A stretch of 49,675 nt of DNA from Leifsonia virtsii (GTDB taxonomy: Bacteria > Actinomycetota > Actinomycetes > Actinomycetales > Microbacteriaceae): positions 1-49,675 of the forward strand of contig NZ_JAROCB010000008.1 of assembly GCF_030433675.1 (NCBI RefSeq), read 5' to 3'. The position numbers and the translations under genes are program-made. This document shows positions 14,604 through 23,335 of the stretch, piece by piece. Each line of letters opens with the position of its first letter. Position 1 is the first letter of the stretch. The notes under the pieces are model-generated. The model searched no databases and was not told where the DNA came from. It worked only from the letters and a program-made list of their open reading frames with translations.

Positions 14604-15286
14604 GCCTTCTCCAGCTCGGCGGCGAATTGCTCTGTGGAGGTCAGCGTGAGCTTCTCGCCGTTCAGGAAGAACGTTGGTGTACCCGCCACACCCAGCTGGA
14701 CACCGTCGGTTTGATCCTTCATCACCCGGATCCGGAGTGTCGGGTCGGCGATGTCTTTGTCGTACTGGCGCATGTCCAGGCCGAGCGACTCGGCCACAGA
14801 TCGCAGAACAGTCGACTGGTCATCCTGTCGTTCGGCCCACTGCGTCTGAGTTTGGAAGAGCTTCGAGTACATCTCGGTGAACTTGCCTTGACGGCCGGCT
14901 GCTTCGGCAGCCATCGCCGCGTTCATCGCGTTCTTGTGACTCGGGATGGGGAAGTAGCGAGCGATGAATGTGACACGGTCCTTGTACTGCTCACGCAGCT
15001 GCTCGACCACGGGGTAGGCGGCGCCGCAGGCTTCGCACTCGAAGTCGAGGAATTCCACCACCGTCACCTTGTCCGTCGGCGCCTTCTGCAGGATTCGGCT
15101 GTCGGCTCGCACTACGGCGGGCGCTGCGTCCTGTTTCGATGCCGATTGCGCCCGGCCGACGAGCACGATGACGATCACGACGATGAAGGCGAGCGCGATG
15201 ACGATGGTGTTGGCCCAGAATCGCGCGGAAAGCCGGCGGGTCGGCTGTGGCTTCCGGCGTGGCTGTTTCGGCATGGTGGTACTCAT
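14591..15286 (-). CDS. Membrane-anchored DsbA-like thioredoxin protein
   Basis: This 231-aa protein has a basic N-terminus, one membrane helix (about 27-44) and an outward thioredoxin domain. The active site is FECEACGAAYPVV (Cys-Glu-Ala-Cys), followed by a DsbA helical insert and the cis-Pro segment GVAGTPTFFLNG. It should make or reshuffle disulfides outside the membrane. It overlaps the M23 peptidase gene by four bases, so its clients may be the Cys-bearing peptidase and lipoprotein next to it. Confidence 0.88.
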   Translation of the reverse strand: MSTTMPKQPRRKPQPTRRLSARFWANTIVIALAFIVVIVIVLVGRAQSASKQDAAPAVVRADSRILQKAPTDKVTVVEFLDFECEACGAAYPVVEQLREQYKDRVTFIARYFPIPSHKNAMNAAMAAEAAGRQGKFTEMYSKLFQTQTQWAERQDDQSTVLRSVAESLGLDMRQYDKDIADPTLRIRVMKDQTDGVQLGVAGTPTFFLNGEKLTLTSTEQFAAELEKAWRR

Positions 15287-16125
15287 CTCGCTCGTGCTCG
15301 GAGCCAGGAGTACGGGTCGATCGGTGTCTCGCCGTTCGCCCAGATCTCCAGGTGGAGGTGATTGCCGGTGCTGGCGCCCGTCGTGCCGACCCGTCCGATG
15401 ATCTGGCCAGCCGCGATGCGGTCGCCGGCCCGGACCTGCAACGACCCGAACTGCATGTGCGCGTAGAGGCTTGCGAATCGCTCACCATTGACCCGGTGGT
15501 CGATGATCACATTCACGCCGAACCCGACATCGGACTCTTCGGCGGAACGGACCACGCCGTCAGCGATCGCGGCGATCTTGGTGCCGCCGCCGGGGGTCAT
15601 GTCCAGGCCCTTGTGGTTGCTGGAGCACCCGGAGCAGGGCGCGGAGCGCGACCCATAGCCGTCGCTGATCGGGACATCGCCGGCGAACGGCCACTGGATC
15701 GGGCCAAGCGTGTTGCCCACGAGAGTGCCCGCGGGGTCCGTTCGCGCCGCAGCCTTGAGTTCGGCTTCTGAGGTCGCGCTGGGTGCGTCACGATTCACCG
15801 GAACGGCTGCGCCGCCGGTCTGCCCGATAGCCTGCGGCACACCCGCGACGATGGTGTCGGCCACCGTTTCGAGGGCGCCGTCAGGTTGTACAGCTTCGGC
15901 TGGAACCGAGGTCGCCACGCTCAAAGTCACGGCGAAGACGGCCCCCGCCAGAGGAAGTAGCAGGGAACGGCGGGCAGGCCGACCCTTGGAGCGCGGCCGG
16001 CTGCGGCGTCGCCGTCTTGGGACGCTCCGTTCAGCGGAGAGAGCCTCACGACGTGATCGAGGTTCAGCGGGGGCGGGGGTGAAGGTTGCGCGGCGAACCG
16101 GCCGCGCGCGGCGGGTGATGAGCAT
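15283..16125 (-). CDS. M23-family murein peptidase, membrane-anchored
   Basis: This 280-aa protein has a long Arg-rich cytoplasmic start, one membrane helix (about 55-75) and a C-terminal LytM/M23 domain. Zinc ligands are seen in HKGLDM (H...D) and HLHLEIW (HxH). PCSGCSSN before the active site provides two Cys for a disulfide. Such enzymes cut peptide bridges in peptidoglycan. It is the first gene of the minus-strand envelope group that runs to ccsB. Confidence 0.88.
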   Translation of the reverse strand: MLITRRARPVRRATFTPAPAEPRSRREALSAERSVPRRRRRSRPRSKGRPARRSLLLPLAGAVFAVTLSVATSVPAEAVQPDGALETVADTIVAGVPQAIGQTGGAAVPVNRDAPSATSEAELKAAARTDPAGTLVGNTLGPIQWPFAGDVPISDGYGSRSAPCSGCSSNHKGLDMTPGGGTKIAAIADGVVRSAEESDVGFGVNVIIDHRVNGERFASLYAHMQFGSLQVRAGDRIAAGQIIGRVGTTGASTGNHLHLEIWANGETPIDPYSWLRARAR

Positions 16126-16200
16126 TTAGGGTTTCCGGACTCGGCCCTATGCGGGCACGGACAAGAACGACGAGGGCACCGTGGGTGCGCGAAAGTGTCG

Positions 16201-16614
16201 TCAGGTCCGGCTTATGGCCAGAGATTCCAGAGAAGGCGCGAGTGGTCGCTCGAGCTGCAATGACGCGCCCAGGCGTCGCACGACGCGCAGAAGAGTCAGG
16301 CGGACGTCTCGTCGCAGCAAACCCACGAACAGGGCTAGAGCTAAGGCGGCCGCAGCAAGTCCGAGGACGCACCCCAGGACCAGCACCTGGTCGTGTGGGA
16401 CGCCGTTCTCTGATGAAGCGAGCGCGGCGGCGGCGGCTTTTGCTGCTGCCGGAGCGGCGTTGCCCTCAATGGCGGATGCCGCGGGCCCGGCGGTTTCGTT
16501 GACCGGGTGTGCCGTTTCGAACATGTGCGCCAGCAGCAGAGCGAACACGACGGTGAGCGCTGCGACGGCGAGGACGACCCAGCGTCGGATTCCTCTTGCA
16601 CTCAGCGCGTTCAC
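16201..16614 (-). CDS. Two-helix membrane protein
   Basis: This 137-aa protein has membrane helices at about 11-31 and 77-100, separated by an Ala-rich outer loop containing HMFETAHPVNET, and a basic C-terminal tail. The pattern is like small DUF6153-type proteins found beside copper genes, but I am not certain of this. It lies 75 bases upstream of the M23 gene, in the same direction. Confidence 0.6.
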   Translation of the reverse strand: MNALSARGIRRWVVLAVAALTVVFALLLAHMFETAHPVNETAGPAASAIEGNAAPAAAKAAAAALASSENGVPHDQVLVLGCVLGLAAAALALALFVGLLRRDVRLTLLRVVRRLGASLQLERPLAPSLESLAISRT

Positions 16615-16771
16615 CTCACCTCCACGGTCACAGTTCGATAACAGCCAGCTTTTGGTGGGAAGCGTAGCAAACGGCTCCTGACTGCCGCATCCGAGTCGCG
16701 TCCGCGATCAGCCGACTCTCAGACGAGGCCCCTACGCTCCGGCAACCATACCGACCAGAAGGGTAAGAACC

Positions 16772-17083
16772 ATGAAATGTCCCGTTGACGGCGAGACACT
16801 CCTGCTCTCCGATCGCTCCGGAATCGAGATCGACTACTGTCCCGCCTGCCGAGGCGTTTGGCTGGATCGGGGCGAGCTCGACAAGATCATCGAACGCTCA
16901 CTGACCCAGAGCCCATCGACTGGATACGCCGCCCCGGCTGACCCGCAAGGATGGTCGGACCCGAATCGATCCGGACATCACAACAAGAGCGGCCACGGAA
17001 ACGCCGGCCACGGTAACTCCGGCCACAACGGCTACGGCAACAAGCGCCGCGGTGGCTGGCTGGGGGATCTCTTCGGCGACTAG
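16772..17083 (+). CDS. TFIIB-type zinc-finger protein with His-rich tail
   Basis: This 103-aa protein starts MKCPVDGETLLL and has YCPACRGVWLDRGELDKI, giving a four-Cys zinc finger of the zf-TFIIB family. The tail is rich in His, Gly and Asn (GHHNKSGHGNAGHGNSGHNG), which could chelate Zn or Ni. It converges on the ArsR gene with a four-base overlap. The family has no firm function; here a metal buffering or sensing role fits the setting. Confidence 0.8.
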   Translation: MKCPVDGETLLLSDRSGIEIDYCPACRGVWLDRGELDKIIERSLTQSPSTGYAAPADPQGWSDPNRSGHHNKSGHGNAGHGNSGHNGYGNKRRGGWLGDLFGD

Positions 17084-17394
17084 TCGCCGCCCGGCTGGGC
17101 GTGGCCGAGGTGCAGCAGTGCCTGGTCGAAGAACTCGACGACGTGGTCATCGAACAGCCGGTAGGTGATGGAGCGTCCGTCGCGGTCGCCGATGACGAGC
17201 TTTGCCTGGCGGAGGATGCGCAGGTGGTTCGATAGCGTCGCCTGTCCGATCTCCAGCTCCTCCGCCAAGACGGTCACGCTCGATGGACTCTGCCGAAGTC
17301 TGGCGAGCACGCGCAAGCGCGTCGGCGATGCCAGGCCATGGAAGACCTCCGCCAGCTCGCCGGCGCTCTCGATGTTCAACGTCAATTCGTCCAC
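17080..17394 (-). CDS. ArsR-family zinc/cobalt sensor, CzrA/SmtB-like
   Basis: This 104-aa winged-HTH protein has the recognition segment VLAEELEIGQATLSNHLRILRQAKLV and wing DGRSITYRL. The last helix, DDHVVEFFDQALLHLGH, has Asp, His, His, His spacing like the alpha-5 metal site of CzrA/SmtB. It diverges from the CzcD-like exporter at 17516, with an operator-like palindrome between. It should release DNA when zinc or cobalt is high. Confidence 0.87.
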   Translation of the reverse strand: MDELTLNIESAGELAEVFHGLASPTRLRVLARLRQSPSSVTVLAEELEIGQATLSNHLRILRQAKLVIGDRDGRSITYRLFDDHVVEFFDQALLHLGHAQPGGD

Positions 17395-17464
17395 GACTCG
17401 CTCCTCGATTCTTCATCGTACCGAGAACGGTTCTGATTACGGTTCTCAACTACATTAACTAATT

Positions 17465-17480
17465 TACATATTCGCATGTA
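17465..17480. promoter_or_regulatory. Probable operator between arsR and czcD
   Basis: TACAT-ATTCGC-ATGTA is an AT-rich palindrome in an otherwise GC-rich region, typical of ArsR/SmtB sites. It lies 36 bases before the exporter start and 71 bases from the regulator start. Nearby GAGAAC...GTTCTC (about 17411-17447) may add a second site. Confidence 0.55.
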
Positions 17481-17515
17481 TTGACGTAAAGTGGGTGATG
17501 GCGAAAGGAGGTCGC

Positions 17516-18451
17516 ATGGATGGCCACGACCATGGCAGCACGATGGAACTCTTCGGCGAGGCCGCCAAACGCCATCGCGTTCGCCTCTCGATCGCGTTCG
17601 GCATCACTTTCGTCATCCTGATTGCCGAGGTCGTCGGCACGGTCCTCACCGGCTCCCTGGCGTTGCTCGTCGACGCCGGCCACATGCTTACCGATACTGC
17701 CGGGCTGGCGATGGCGTTGGTGGCGTCGTACCTGAGCACCAAACCGGCTACGAACAAGCGCACTTGGGGCTACCGGCGGGCTGAGGTGCTCGCCGCGACC
17801 GCGCAGGCCGCCGTCCTCCTCGGGGTCGGCGTGTTCGTCTTGATCGAGGGCATTCGGCGGCTGTTCGAGCCGCCGGAGATTCCCTCCACCGAGCTGCTGG
17901 TCTTCGGCATCATCGGCTTGGTCGGCAACATCGCCTCGCTGACCGTGCTGGCCTCCAGCCGAAGCGAGAACTTCAACCTCCGCGCCGCCTTCCTCGAGGT
18001 GATGAACGACGCGCTCGGTTCGGTTGCGGTCATCGTCGCTGCGATCCTGATCGGACTGACCGGATGGGGTGCCGCTGACGCGCTGGCCGGAATGTTCATC
18101 GGAGTACTGATCCTCCCGCGTGCGTTCAAGTTGCTGCGGGAGACGACCAGCGTGCTGCTGGAATCCACACCGCCCGGCCTCGACCTCGACTCCGTGCGCA
18201 ATCACGTCCTGGAGCTGCCGGAGGTAGTCGACATCCACGACCTGCACGCCACGCAGATCGCCACCGGGCTGCCGGTCCTCACCGCACACGTCATCGTGGA
18301 ACCCGATACCTTCGAGAACGGGCGTCTGCCCGAGCTCCTGGACAAGCTGCAGGACTGCGTTGCAAGTCACTTCGAGGTCAGTATCGAACACTCCACCTTC
18401 CAGTTCGAGCCCCCGCAGCACAGCCGCCACGAGCATTCCGCACACGAGTAA
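17516..18451 (+). CDS. czcD: CzcD-like CDF metal exporter
   Basis: The ATG at 17516 sits after AAAGGAGG. The 311-aa protein has a His-containing N-terminus (MDGHDHG), six membrane helices and a cytoplasmic C-terminal domain. Helix 2 has DAGHMLTD, the HxxxD metal pair; helix 5 has EVMNDALGSV, where the first ligand is Asn rather than the usual His. The tail is His-rich (HSRHEHSAHE). It exports Zn or Co in exchange for protons. The divergent ArsR gene is its likely regulator; copC follows 14 bases later. Confidence 0.9.
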   Translation: MDGHDHGSTMELFGEAAKRHRVRLSIAFGITFVILIAEVVGTVLTGSLALLVDAGHMLTDTAGLAMALVASYLSTKPATNKRTWGYRRAEVLAATAQAAVLLGVGVFVLIEGIRRLFEPPEIPSTELLVFGIIGLVGNIASLTVLASSRSENFNLRAAFLEVMNDALGSVAVIVAAILIGLTGWGAADALAGMFIGVLILPRAFKLLRETTSVLLESTPPGLDLDSVRNHVLELPEVVDIHDLHATQIATGLPVLTAHVIVEPDTFENGRLPELLDKLQDCVASHFEVSIEHSTFQFEPPQHSRHEHSAHE

Positions 18452-18465
18452 CACAGGGACCATTG

Positions 18466-19101
18466 ATGACTGCCCCCAGCGCCGCCGCCGAGCCCAGCCG
18501 TTTCCTGTGGAGGGTCCTTGCCCTCCTGGGAGTCGTCGCGCTCGCTCTGGTCGCCAACTGCCTGACCGCGCCCCCTGCCGAAGCACACGATGCTCTCACT
18601 GAATCCAATCCGGCCCAAGGCCAAACCGTCACCGAAAAGCTGGACCAGATCGTGCTGACCTTCAACGAGGCACCGCTGAGCGGCCTCCAGGGCGGCATCG
18701 TCATCCAGGCCGTCGGTCCGGGCGGCCACGAGGTCACCACCGGCGAACTCCGCATCCAGGACCGGACCCTGTCCCGTGCCGTTCTGATGACCGATCAAGG
18801 CGATTACACAGTGTCCTGGCGCACGGTCTCCGCCGACGGGCATCCGATCGACGGCAGCTACACCTTCAGCTACGCCGGGCCCATCCCGGCCGCTGCCACC
18901 GCGACCGTGACGCCGACGTCATCGGCAACGCCGACCCCCTCCGTTGTCGCCTCACCAACCAGCCCCCCGACGGCCGCGAACTCGTCCTCCGGGACGCCGA
19001 TCGCGCTGGTGGTCGTGATCATCATCGTCGTGCTGATCCTCGCCGGCGGCGGACTCTGGCTCGCCACCGAACTCAACCGGCGACGCGCCAGCAAGGAATA
19101 G
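18466..19101 (+). CDS. copC: CopC copper-binding protein, membrane-anchored
   Basis: This 211-aa protein has a signal peptide cut near APPAEA, exposing HDALTESNPAQGQTV with the N-terminal His used for Cu(II) by CopC proteins. The domain continues to SADGHPIDGSYTFSY (second His ligand). A Ser/Thr/Pro linker and one C-terminal membrane helix with a basic end anchor it outside. It gives copper to CopD-type proteins. It follows czcD on the same strand and converges on ctaG. Confidence 0.9.
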   Translation: MTAPSAAAEPSRFLWRVLALLGVVALALVANCLTAPPAEAHDALTESNPAQGQTVTEKLDQIVLTFNEAPLSGLQGGIVIQAVGPGGHEVTTGELRIQDRTLSRAVLMTDQGDYTVSWRTVSADGHPIDGSYTFSYAGPIPAAATATVTPTSSATPTPSVVASPTSPPTAANSSSGTPIALVVVIIIVVLILAGGGLWLATELNRRRASKE

Positions 19102-19106
19102 CTTGC

Positions 19107-20045
19107 TCAGCGGCGATTCAGCCGCAACAGCCAAGCGTTGTACGCATCGAGCTCCGCGTCGCCTTCCACATCTTTCCGGCGGTCGGCGGCCTCCGCTCGG
19201 CGGGTGTCGTCGGACGCCCACGCGAACAACAGGATCAGCACGATAATCAGCGACGGCAGCTCACCATAGGACCACGCCAACGCGCCAGCGATGCGCTGAT
19301 CAGCAACAGCGTCAACGCTCCACGCCGCCGGCGGCCGGGCGAAGAAGCCCACCAGCGGTACGGTCGCCATCATCGCGATCACCCCGAAGAACGCATGAAG
19401 GGGCATCTCGATGAACATGTCCAACAGGCGACCGAGATGCGATTGGCGATGTGGCAATGGGTCAGGAGAGATCAGCGGCAGAGTGAAGAGGACGCCCGCG
19501 GCCAAGAACACCACCTCGAGTGAGAGGTGCCCGGCCACGGATCCCAGCAATGTCGACGCGATGCCGCTGAAATAGAGCCCGTAGAACACCATCAGGAACA
19601 GCGGGACCATGAACCCCGGATGCAACAGCAGACGGGCAAGCCGGGACCTCAGACCGGTGAGAGCCAATCGCCGAACGAGGCGCCAACGCCCCCTCGCCGG
19701 CGCCGCCTTCAGTAGGAGCGTGCCCGGCGCCCCCAAAATCAGCAGCGGCGGGATCGTCATCATCAGGGTGAGCTGCTGAAACATGAACACCGAAAACATC
19801 CGATAGCCGTAGCCCTCCAGCCCCGTACCGGTCAATGCGACGAGAACTCCGCAGCCGGTCACGAAGAGAGTGGTGCGCCACCACGGCCATGCAATACGCC
19901 GGCACGCTAGCAACCAAACGCCCCACCCATAGGCGAGGGCGAGAAGGACGCCTACCACTGGGAGAAGCGGCACCGGTTGCGGAGCCCAGGTTAGGAAGGC
20001 CTCCAAGCCCGGTGGCTCCTCCGGCAAGTACACAGGCCCATCCAT
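19107..20045 (-). CDS. ctaG: CtaG-type cytochrome oxidase assembly protein
   Basis: This 312-aa protein of seven or so membrane helices starts at ATG 20045, one base after the copD stop. It has the CtaG (Caa3 type) look: HPGFMVPLFLMVFYGLYFSG and the segment PLHAFFGVIAMMATVPLVGFFARP, with conserved Met and His in membrane helices. The family helps copper insertion into cytochrome c oxidase. Here it is encoded with copD and is likely translated together with it. Confidence 0.82.
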   Translation of the reverse strand: MDGPVYLPEEPPGLEAFLTWAPQPVPLLPVVGVLLALAYGWGVWLLACRRIAWPWWRTTLFVTGCGVLVALTGTGLEGYGYRMFSVFMFQQLTLMMTIPPLLILGAPGTLLLKAAPARGRWRLVRRLALTGLRSRLARLLLHPGFMVPLFLMVFYGLYFSGIASTLLGSVAGHLSLEVVFLAAGVLFTLPLISPDPLPHRQSHLGRLLDMFIEMPLHAFFGVIAMMATVPLVGFFARPPAAWSVDAVADQRIAGALAWSYGELPSLIIVLILLFAWASDDTRRAEAADRRKDVEGDAELDAYNAWLLRLNRR

Positions 20046-20046
20046 C

Positions 20047-21957
20047 TCAGGCTCGCTCCGGTCTTGGAGACTCCGGCCGAGCCTCGACCACCCGCTGACC
20101 CAAAACCAGCAGCAGCACGAACACAGCAATGGCGGCGATCGCCCAGAGCAGCACGGCCGCGATGAGCTGATCGAGCGCGGGAGTCACGCCCAACGCGGGC
20201 AAGGTCACCCCGTACCACGCAGGGAGGATACCTCCGGGGACGAAAGCGACCACGACCGCGAGCAAGCCCACTGCCAGGACCACCGCCATGGCGATCCCCA
20301 CCGCCTGCGCCAACAGGCGCTGTCCTTCGCCGAGCGTGCGCAACAGTGACGCAGCGAACAGCGTCGTCACCCCGAACACCAGGACTGTCGTGAGGGTCCG
20401 GCCCACCGGGTCCTGCACCGCCCAACCCAGCCACGGCGATAGAAACACGGTGCCGAGCAGCACAACCAGAGCACAAGCCGACAGCCACGGCGTCCGGAGC
20501 GGCACTGCCATCGCTCGACTTCCTAGTACCCAGCTCGTCCATTCGCGCGTACCGAGGCTGCCGTCCCCCCGAAGTCTCACGACCGTCTGAAGCAAGCGAA
20601 TCGGCTGCGCTGCGACAACCAGAATTGCCGAAAGCACACCACCGAGCAGAAGCAGAGTCGTGTACGCCGCAAACGAGAACGTTGCATAAGCCCCGGGAAG
20701 CGAACAGAACGCGAACACGATGACCACGGCACACCCGATCGCGGCGACCATCCGCGATCGGGGCCAGCTGCCGCTTCGACGTGCCGCGATCGCGCCGTAG
20801 AGGTAGGACCCAAAGCCGAGGACTACAACGAGCACCGCTGCGGCGTCGAACACCCACGCGTCCATGAGCCGGGCGATGCCCGGTGCCAACGGTAACCGGT
20901 CACCAGTGAGCTGCTCAGCCTTCGTCGCCAACAGGATCTGACCACCCGGAGTCTCTGTCCGAGAGAGCGTTGCTCCTGTCCCCATCGCGACGCCCATAAC
21001 CACAAGCTCCCAGAGAGCGAGGGAGCCAAAGGCGAGCCGGCGCCGCAGCGCAGGCGCATCCATGGAACCGAACCGTCGAATCACGTAGGTTCGTTGCGCC
21101 CATCCGAACGCCACCAGAAGGAGGAGGGCGACCACCTTCACGGACAGGAGCCGACCGTAGTCCGTGGTCAGGAGCTGTGCTGGATCGCTCAGACGAACGA
21201 GTGCGCCTGCCAACCCGGAAATGGTCACCGCGCACAACCCCGCCAGTGCGATCGCTGAATAGCGACGCACCAACGCAACAAATGTGCGCCCATCAACGGT
21301 CGCGACATAGACCACCGCGGCCAGACCACCAACCCACACCGCCGCTCCCGCGACGTGCAGCCACAGCGCAACCGTCGCCGTGACGTGATTTCCAGCCCCG
21401 GCGGCGTGCCCCTGGAGCGCGAGTGGAACCAGCGCAGCGAAAGCCAAGATGGCAGCCGCGGCCACGCCTGCCTGCCCACGGGCCGCGAACGCCACAACAC
21501 TGATCGTCGCAGTCATCAGGATTGTGGCGAACCACCCTTGGCCGACCGCGATCTGTGTGAAGAACTGAGCAAGGCTAGGACCGAGCATGTTCGCCTCAAC
21601 CGGCCCCGTCAAGCTGATCGAGGTCATGACCGCAGCAATGCAGCTGGCGACCAGCCAGCAGGCGGAACACCAGGGCGCCGCGTCCAGGAGCCGGTTCCAC
21701 GACCGTAATCCGACCGGTACGCAGAAAGCTGCAACGACGAGCACACCGATCGTGGCCGCAGCCGCCAGATCGACGACCACTTTCACAGCCGGCAACCCAT
21801 ACGTCACCGCCGGCCCCGGATTGAAGATCGACCCATCCGGCTGGACGGTGAGCAATGCCAGCACCAGCGCAGCAGACAACGCTGTAATGGCGAGAGCGGC
21901 AAGCGCAGCGATCGCACCTCGCGTTGGGGCGGATCGCGTCGACGTTGCCCCGGTCAC
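20047..21957 (-). CDS. copD: CopD copper transport protein with extra C-terminal membrane half
   Basis: This 636-aa protein has about 14 membrane helices. The first half is CopD-like: GQGWFATIL, LALQGHAAGAGNHVTATVALWLHVAGAAVWVGGL with several His, and YGRLLSVKVVALLLLVAFG. The second half resembles a diverged CtaG-like unit but lacks a clear metal motif. CopD-CtaG fusions are common in Actinobacteria; here a separate CtaG follows too, so the fused half may have lost its function. It probably moves copper delivered by CopC. Confidence 0.82.
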   Translation of the reverse strand: MTGATSTRSAPTRGAIAALAALAITALSAALVLALLTVQPDGSIFNPGPAVTYGLPAVKVVVDLAAAATIGVLVVAAFCVPVGLRSWNRLLDAAPWCSACWLVASCIAAVMTSISLTGPVEANMLGPSLAQFFTQIAVGQGWFATILMTATISVVAFAARGQAGVAAAAILAFAALVPLALQGHAAGAGNHVTATVALWLHVAGAAVWVGGLAAVVYVATVDGRTFVALVRRYSAIALAGLCAVTISGLAGALVRLSDPAQLLTTDYGRLLSVKVVALLLLVAFGWAQRTYVIRRFGSMDAPALRRRLAFGSLALWELVVMGVAMGTGATLSRTETPGGQILLATKAEQLTGDRLPLAPGIARLMDAWVFDAAAVLVVVLGFGSYLYGAIAARRSGSWPRSRMVAAIGCAVVIVFAFCSLPGAYATFSFAAYTTLLLLGGVLSAILVVAAQPIRLLQTVVRLRGDGSLGTREWTSWVLGSRAMAVPLRTPWLSACALVVLLGTVFLSPWLGWAVQDPVGRTLTTVLVFGVTTLFAASLLRTLGEGQRLLAQAVGIAMAVVLAVGLLAVVVAFVPGGILPAWYGVTLPALGVTPALDQLIAAVLLWAIAAIAVFVLLLVLGQRVVEARPESPRPERA

Positions 21958-22154
21958 GACGGATCCTGCTCACCGGCCTGCGCGGAACCGGCTGCCGACA
22001 CGCGTTGCGCGCGCTGCCGCTTCTCCTCGCGCGCGTACGCTTCACGTTCACGCCGATCAGCGCGAAATATTGATCGCAGCACGAACCAGAAAACGAGTCC
22101 CACCAACACCGTTGGTGTCAGAGACCACAGAGCATTGGTCCAAAAGTCGTCCAT
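21954..22154 (-). CDS. Small membrane protein upstream of copD
   Basis: The ATG at 22154 gives 66 aa (MDDFWTNALWSLTPTVLVGLVFWFVLRSIFRADRRERE), one membrane helix then a charged helix. It overlaps copD by four bases. Such a small protein often precedes copD in Actinobacteria. A scaffold role is possible, but nothing in the sequence proves it. Confidence 0.65.
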   Translation of the reverse strand: MDDFWTNALWSLTPTVLVGLVFWFVLRSIFRADRREREAYAREEKRQRAQRVSAAGSAQAGEQDPS

Positions 22155-22231
22155 CTTCACCTTCACAAACCGTCGAACACACGGCTCGCCGAGCAGGGCG
22201 TGCGCGTGCAAAATCCCGGAACGGACGGTGA

Positions 22232-22591
22232 TCAGATTCGAAGTATGCCCAGCAGTCCCAACAGTGAAGGCGGCGCGGGCGACTCTCGTTGCGGAATGGC
22301 CACAGCAGCCGGCGTCGGCCGCTCGGTCCTGAATCGGACTTCGACCACGACCAACGAATCATGAATCGGGGTCGCAGCGCCCGCCGTGGCGCACAACGCC
22401 GCGCAGAATTCGGAATCGCTGTGATTGGAATCCGTGTCGCCGACACTCACTGGCTGTGACCAAGACGTGCCCACGGCTGCGTGTGCTGCATCGGAAGAGT
22501 GGCCGAAGCCGACGCCGGCGATCACCGCGGCGACAAGGACGAGTAGGAAGATGTGCACCACGCGCAGCGTTCTACTCACCTCTACCTCCAT
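22232..22591 (-). CDS. Unknown single-pass protein with exported Cys/His region
   Basis: This 119-aa protein has an N-terminal membrane helix or signal (VVHIFLLVLVAAVIAGVGFG) followed by HSSDAAHAAVG and DSEFCAALCATAG. It resembles other small copper-island membrane proteins in having His and Cys just outside the membrane. I do not recognise the family with certainty. It lies 77 bases upstream of the small membrane protein gene and may share its promoter. Confidence 0.55.
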   Translation of the reverse strand: MEVEVSRTLRVVHIFLLVLVAAVIAGVGFGHSSDAAHAAVGTSWSQPVSVGDTDSNHSDSEFCAALCATAGAATPIHDSLVVVEVRFRTERPTPAAVAIPQRESPAPPSLLGLLGILRI

Positions 22592-22712
22592 TTGCTCGGC
22601 TCAGCGTACCCAGTTCAACTGTGAGAGGCCCCTCTCAGAGCCCATCGGTCGCACTTCGTCGGCGCAGCGGCTCCTCTTGCCACCGCGGACCGGCAAACGG
22701 ATGATGTGAACC

Positions 22713-23261
22713 ATGACCGGTCGGGGCTCACTGAGCCCACCCTCGCACGCGCCGACCGACGACGCACGCCGTACGTTATTGGGGCACATCGGTACCCCCG
22801 CTGCGATCTACGGCACGATCGTCTATGCGAGCGTCGTCGCTGCGACTTCGATCGGTCTCAAGGAATCAAGCTCGGCATGGCAAGTGCTCATCTTCGCCGT
22901 CGTCAGCGTCGTCGTGTTCTGGGTCGCTCACGTCTATTCGACTGCGCTCGGTTCCCACGGGCATGCCGACCATCTCCGAGACCGGATAAGAGATTCGATC
23001 AGACAAGCGCTGAAGGAATCCAGCGGCATGTTGGAGGCAGCCGTCGTCCCATCCATTCCCCTGCTGCTCGCGGCCTTCGGTGTGATGACGACCGACACCG
23101 GCATATCGATCGCACTCTGGGTCGCCGTCGTCATGCTTGCTCTGCTGGGCTACCTCGTCCTCTGGCTTCGCGCTCGACCATGGTGGGCCTGCATAACCGC
23201 AGCGCTGATCAGCGCTCTACTCGGCATTCTGGTGATCCTGCTCAAGACGGCACTCTATTGA
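22713..23261 (+). CDS. Multi-pass membrane protein, unknown
   Basis: This 182-aa protein has about five membrane helices (IYGTIVYASVVAATSIG, VLIFAVVSVVVFWVAHVY, AAVVPSIPLLLAAFGV, IALWVAVVMLALLGYLV, ITAALISALLGILVILL). A loop has HGHADHLRDRIRDSIRQALKESS, His-rich and amphipathic. It is divergent from the gene at 22591. There is no transporter signature I can name. Confidence 0.65.
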   Translation: MTGRGSLSPPSHAPTDDARRTLLGHIGTPAAIYGTIVYASVVAATSIGLKESSSAWQVLIFAVVSVVVFWVAHVYSTALGSHGHADHLRDRIRDSIRQALKESSGMLEAAVVPSIPLLLAAFGVMTTDTGISIALWVAVVMLALLGYLVLWLRARPWWACITAALISALLGILVILLKTALY

Positions 23262-23335
23262 CCAGGAGCCGTGAGTGGTCCCGTCGTGGCCTTGCGTATC
23301 CGCCGGAAGTCCGCCTCTCAAGGCGCACGGTTTGA

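Noticed and set aside
18100-18115. AGTACT inside czcD and another near 46398 inside the replication gene
   Set aside because: Only the six-base core is present, in coding DNA, without the AT-rich arms of the palindrome family.
17459-18586. 375-aa open frame on minus
   Set aside because: It is antisense to czcD and copC; no domain and poor composition.
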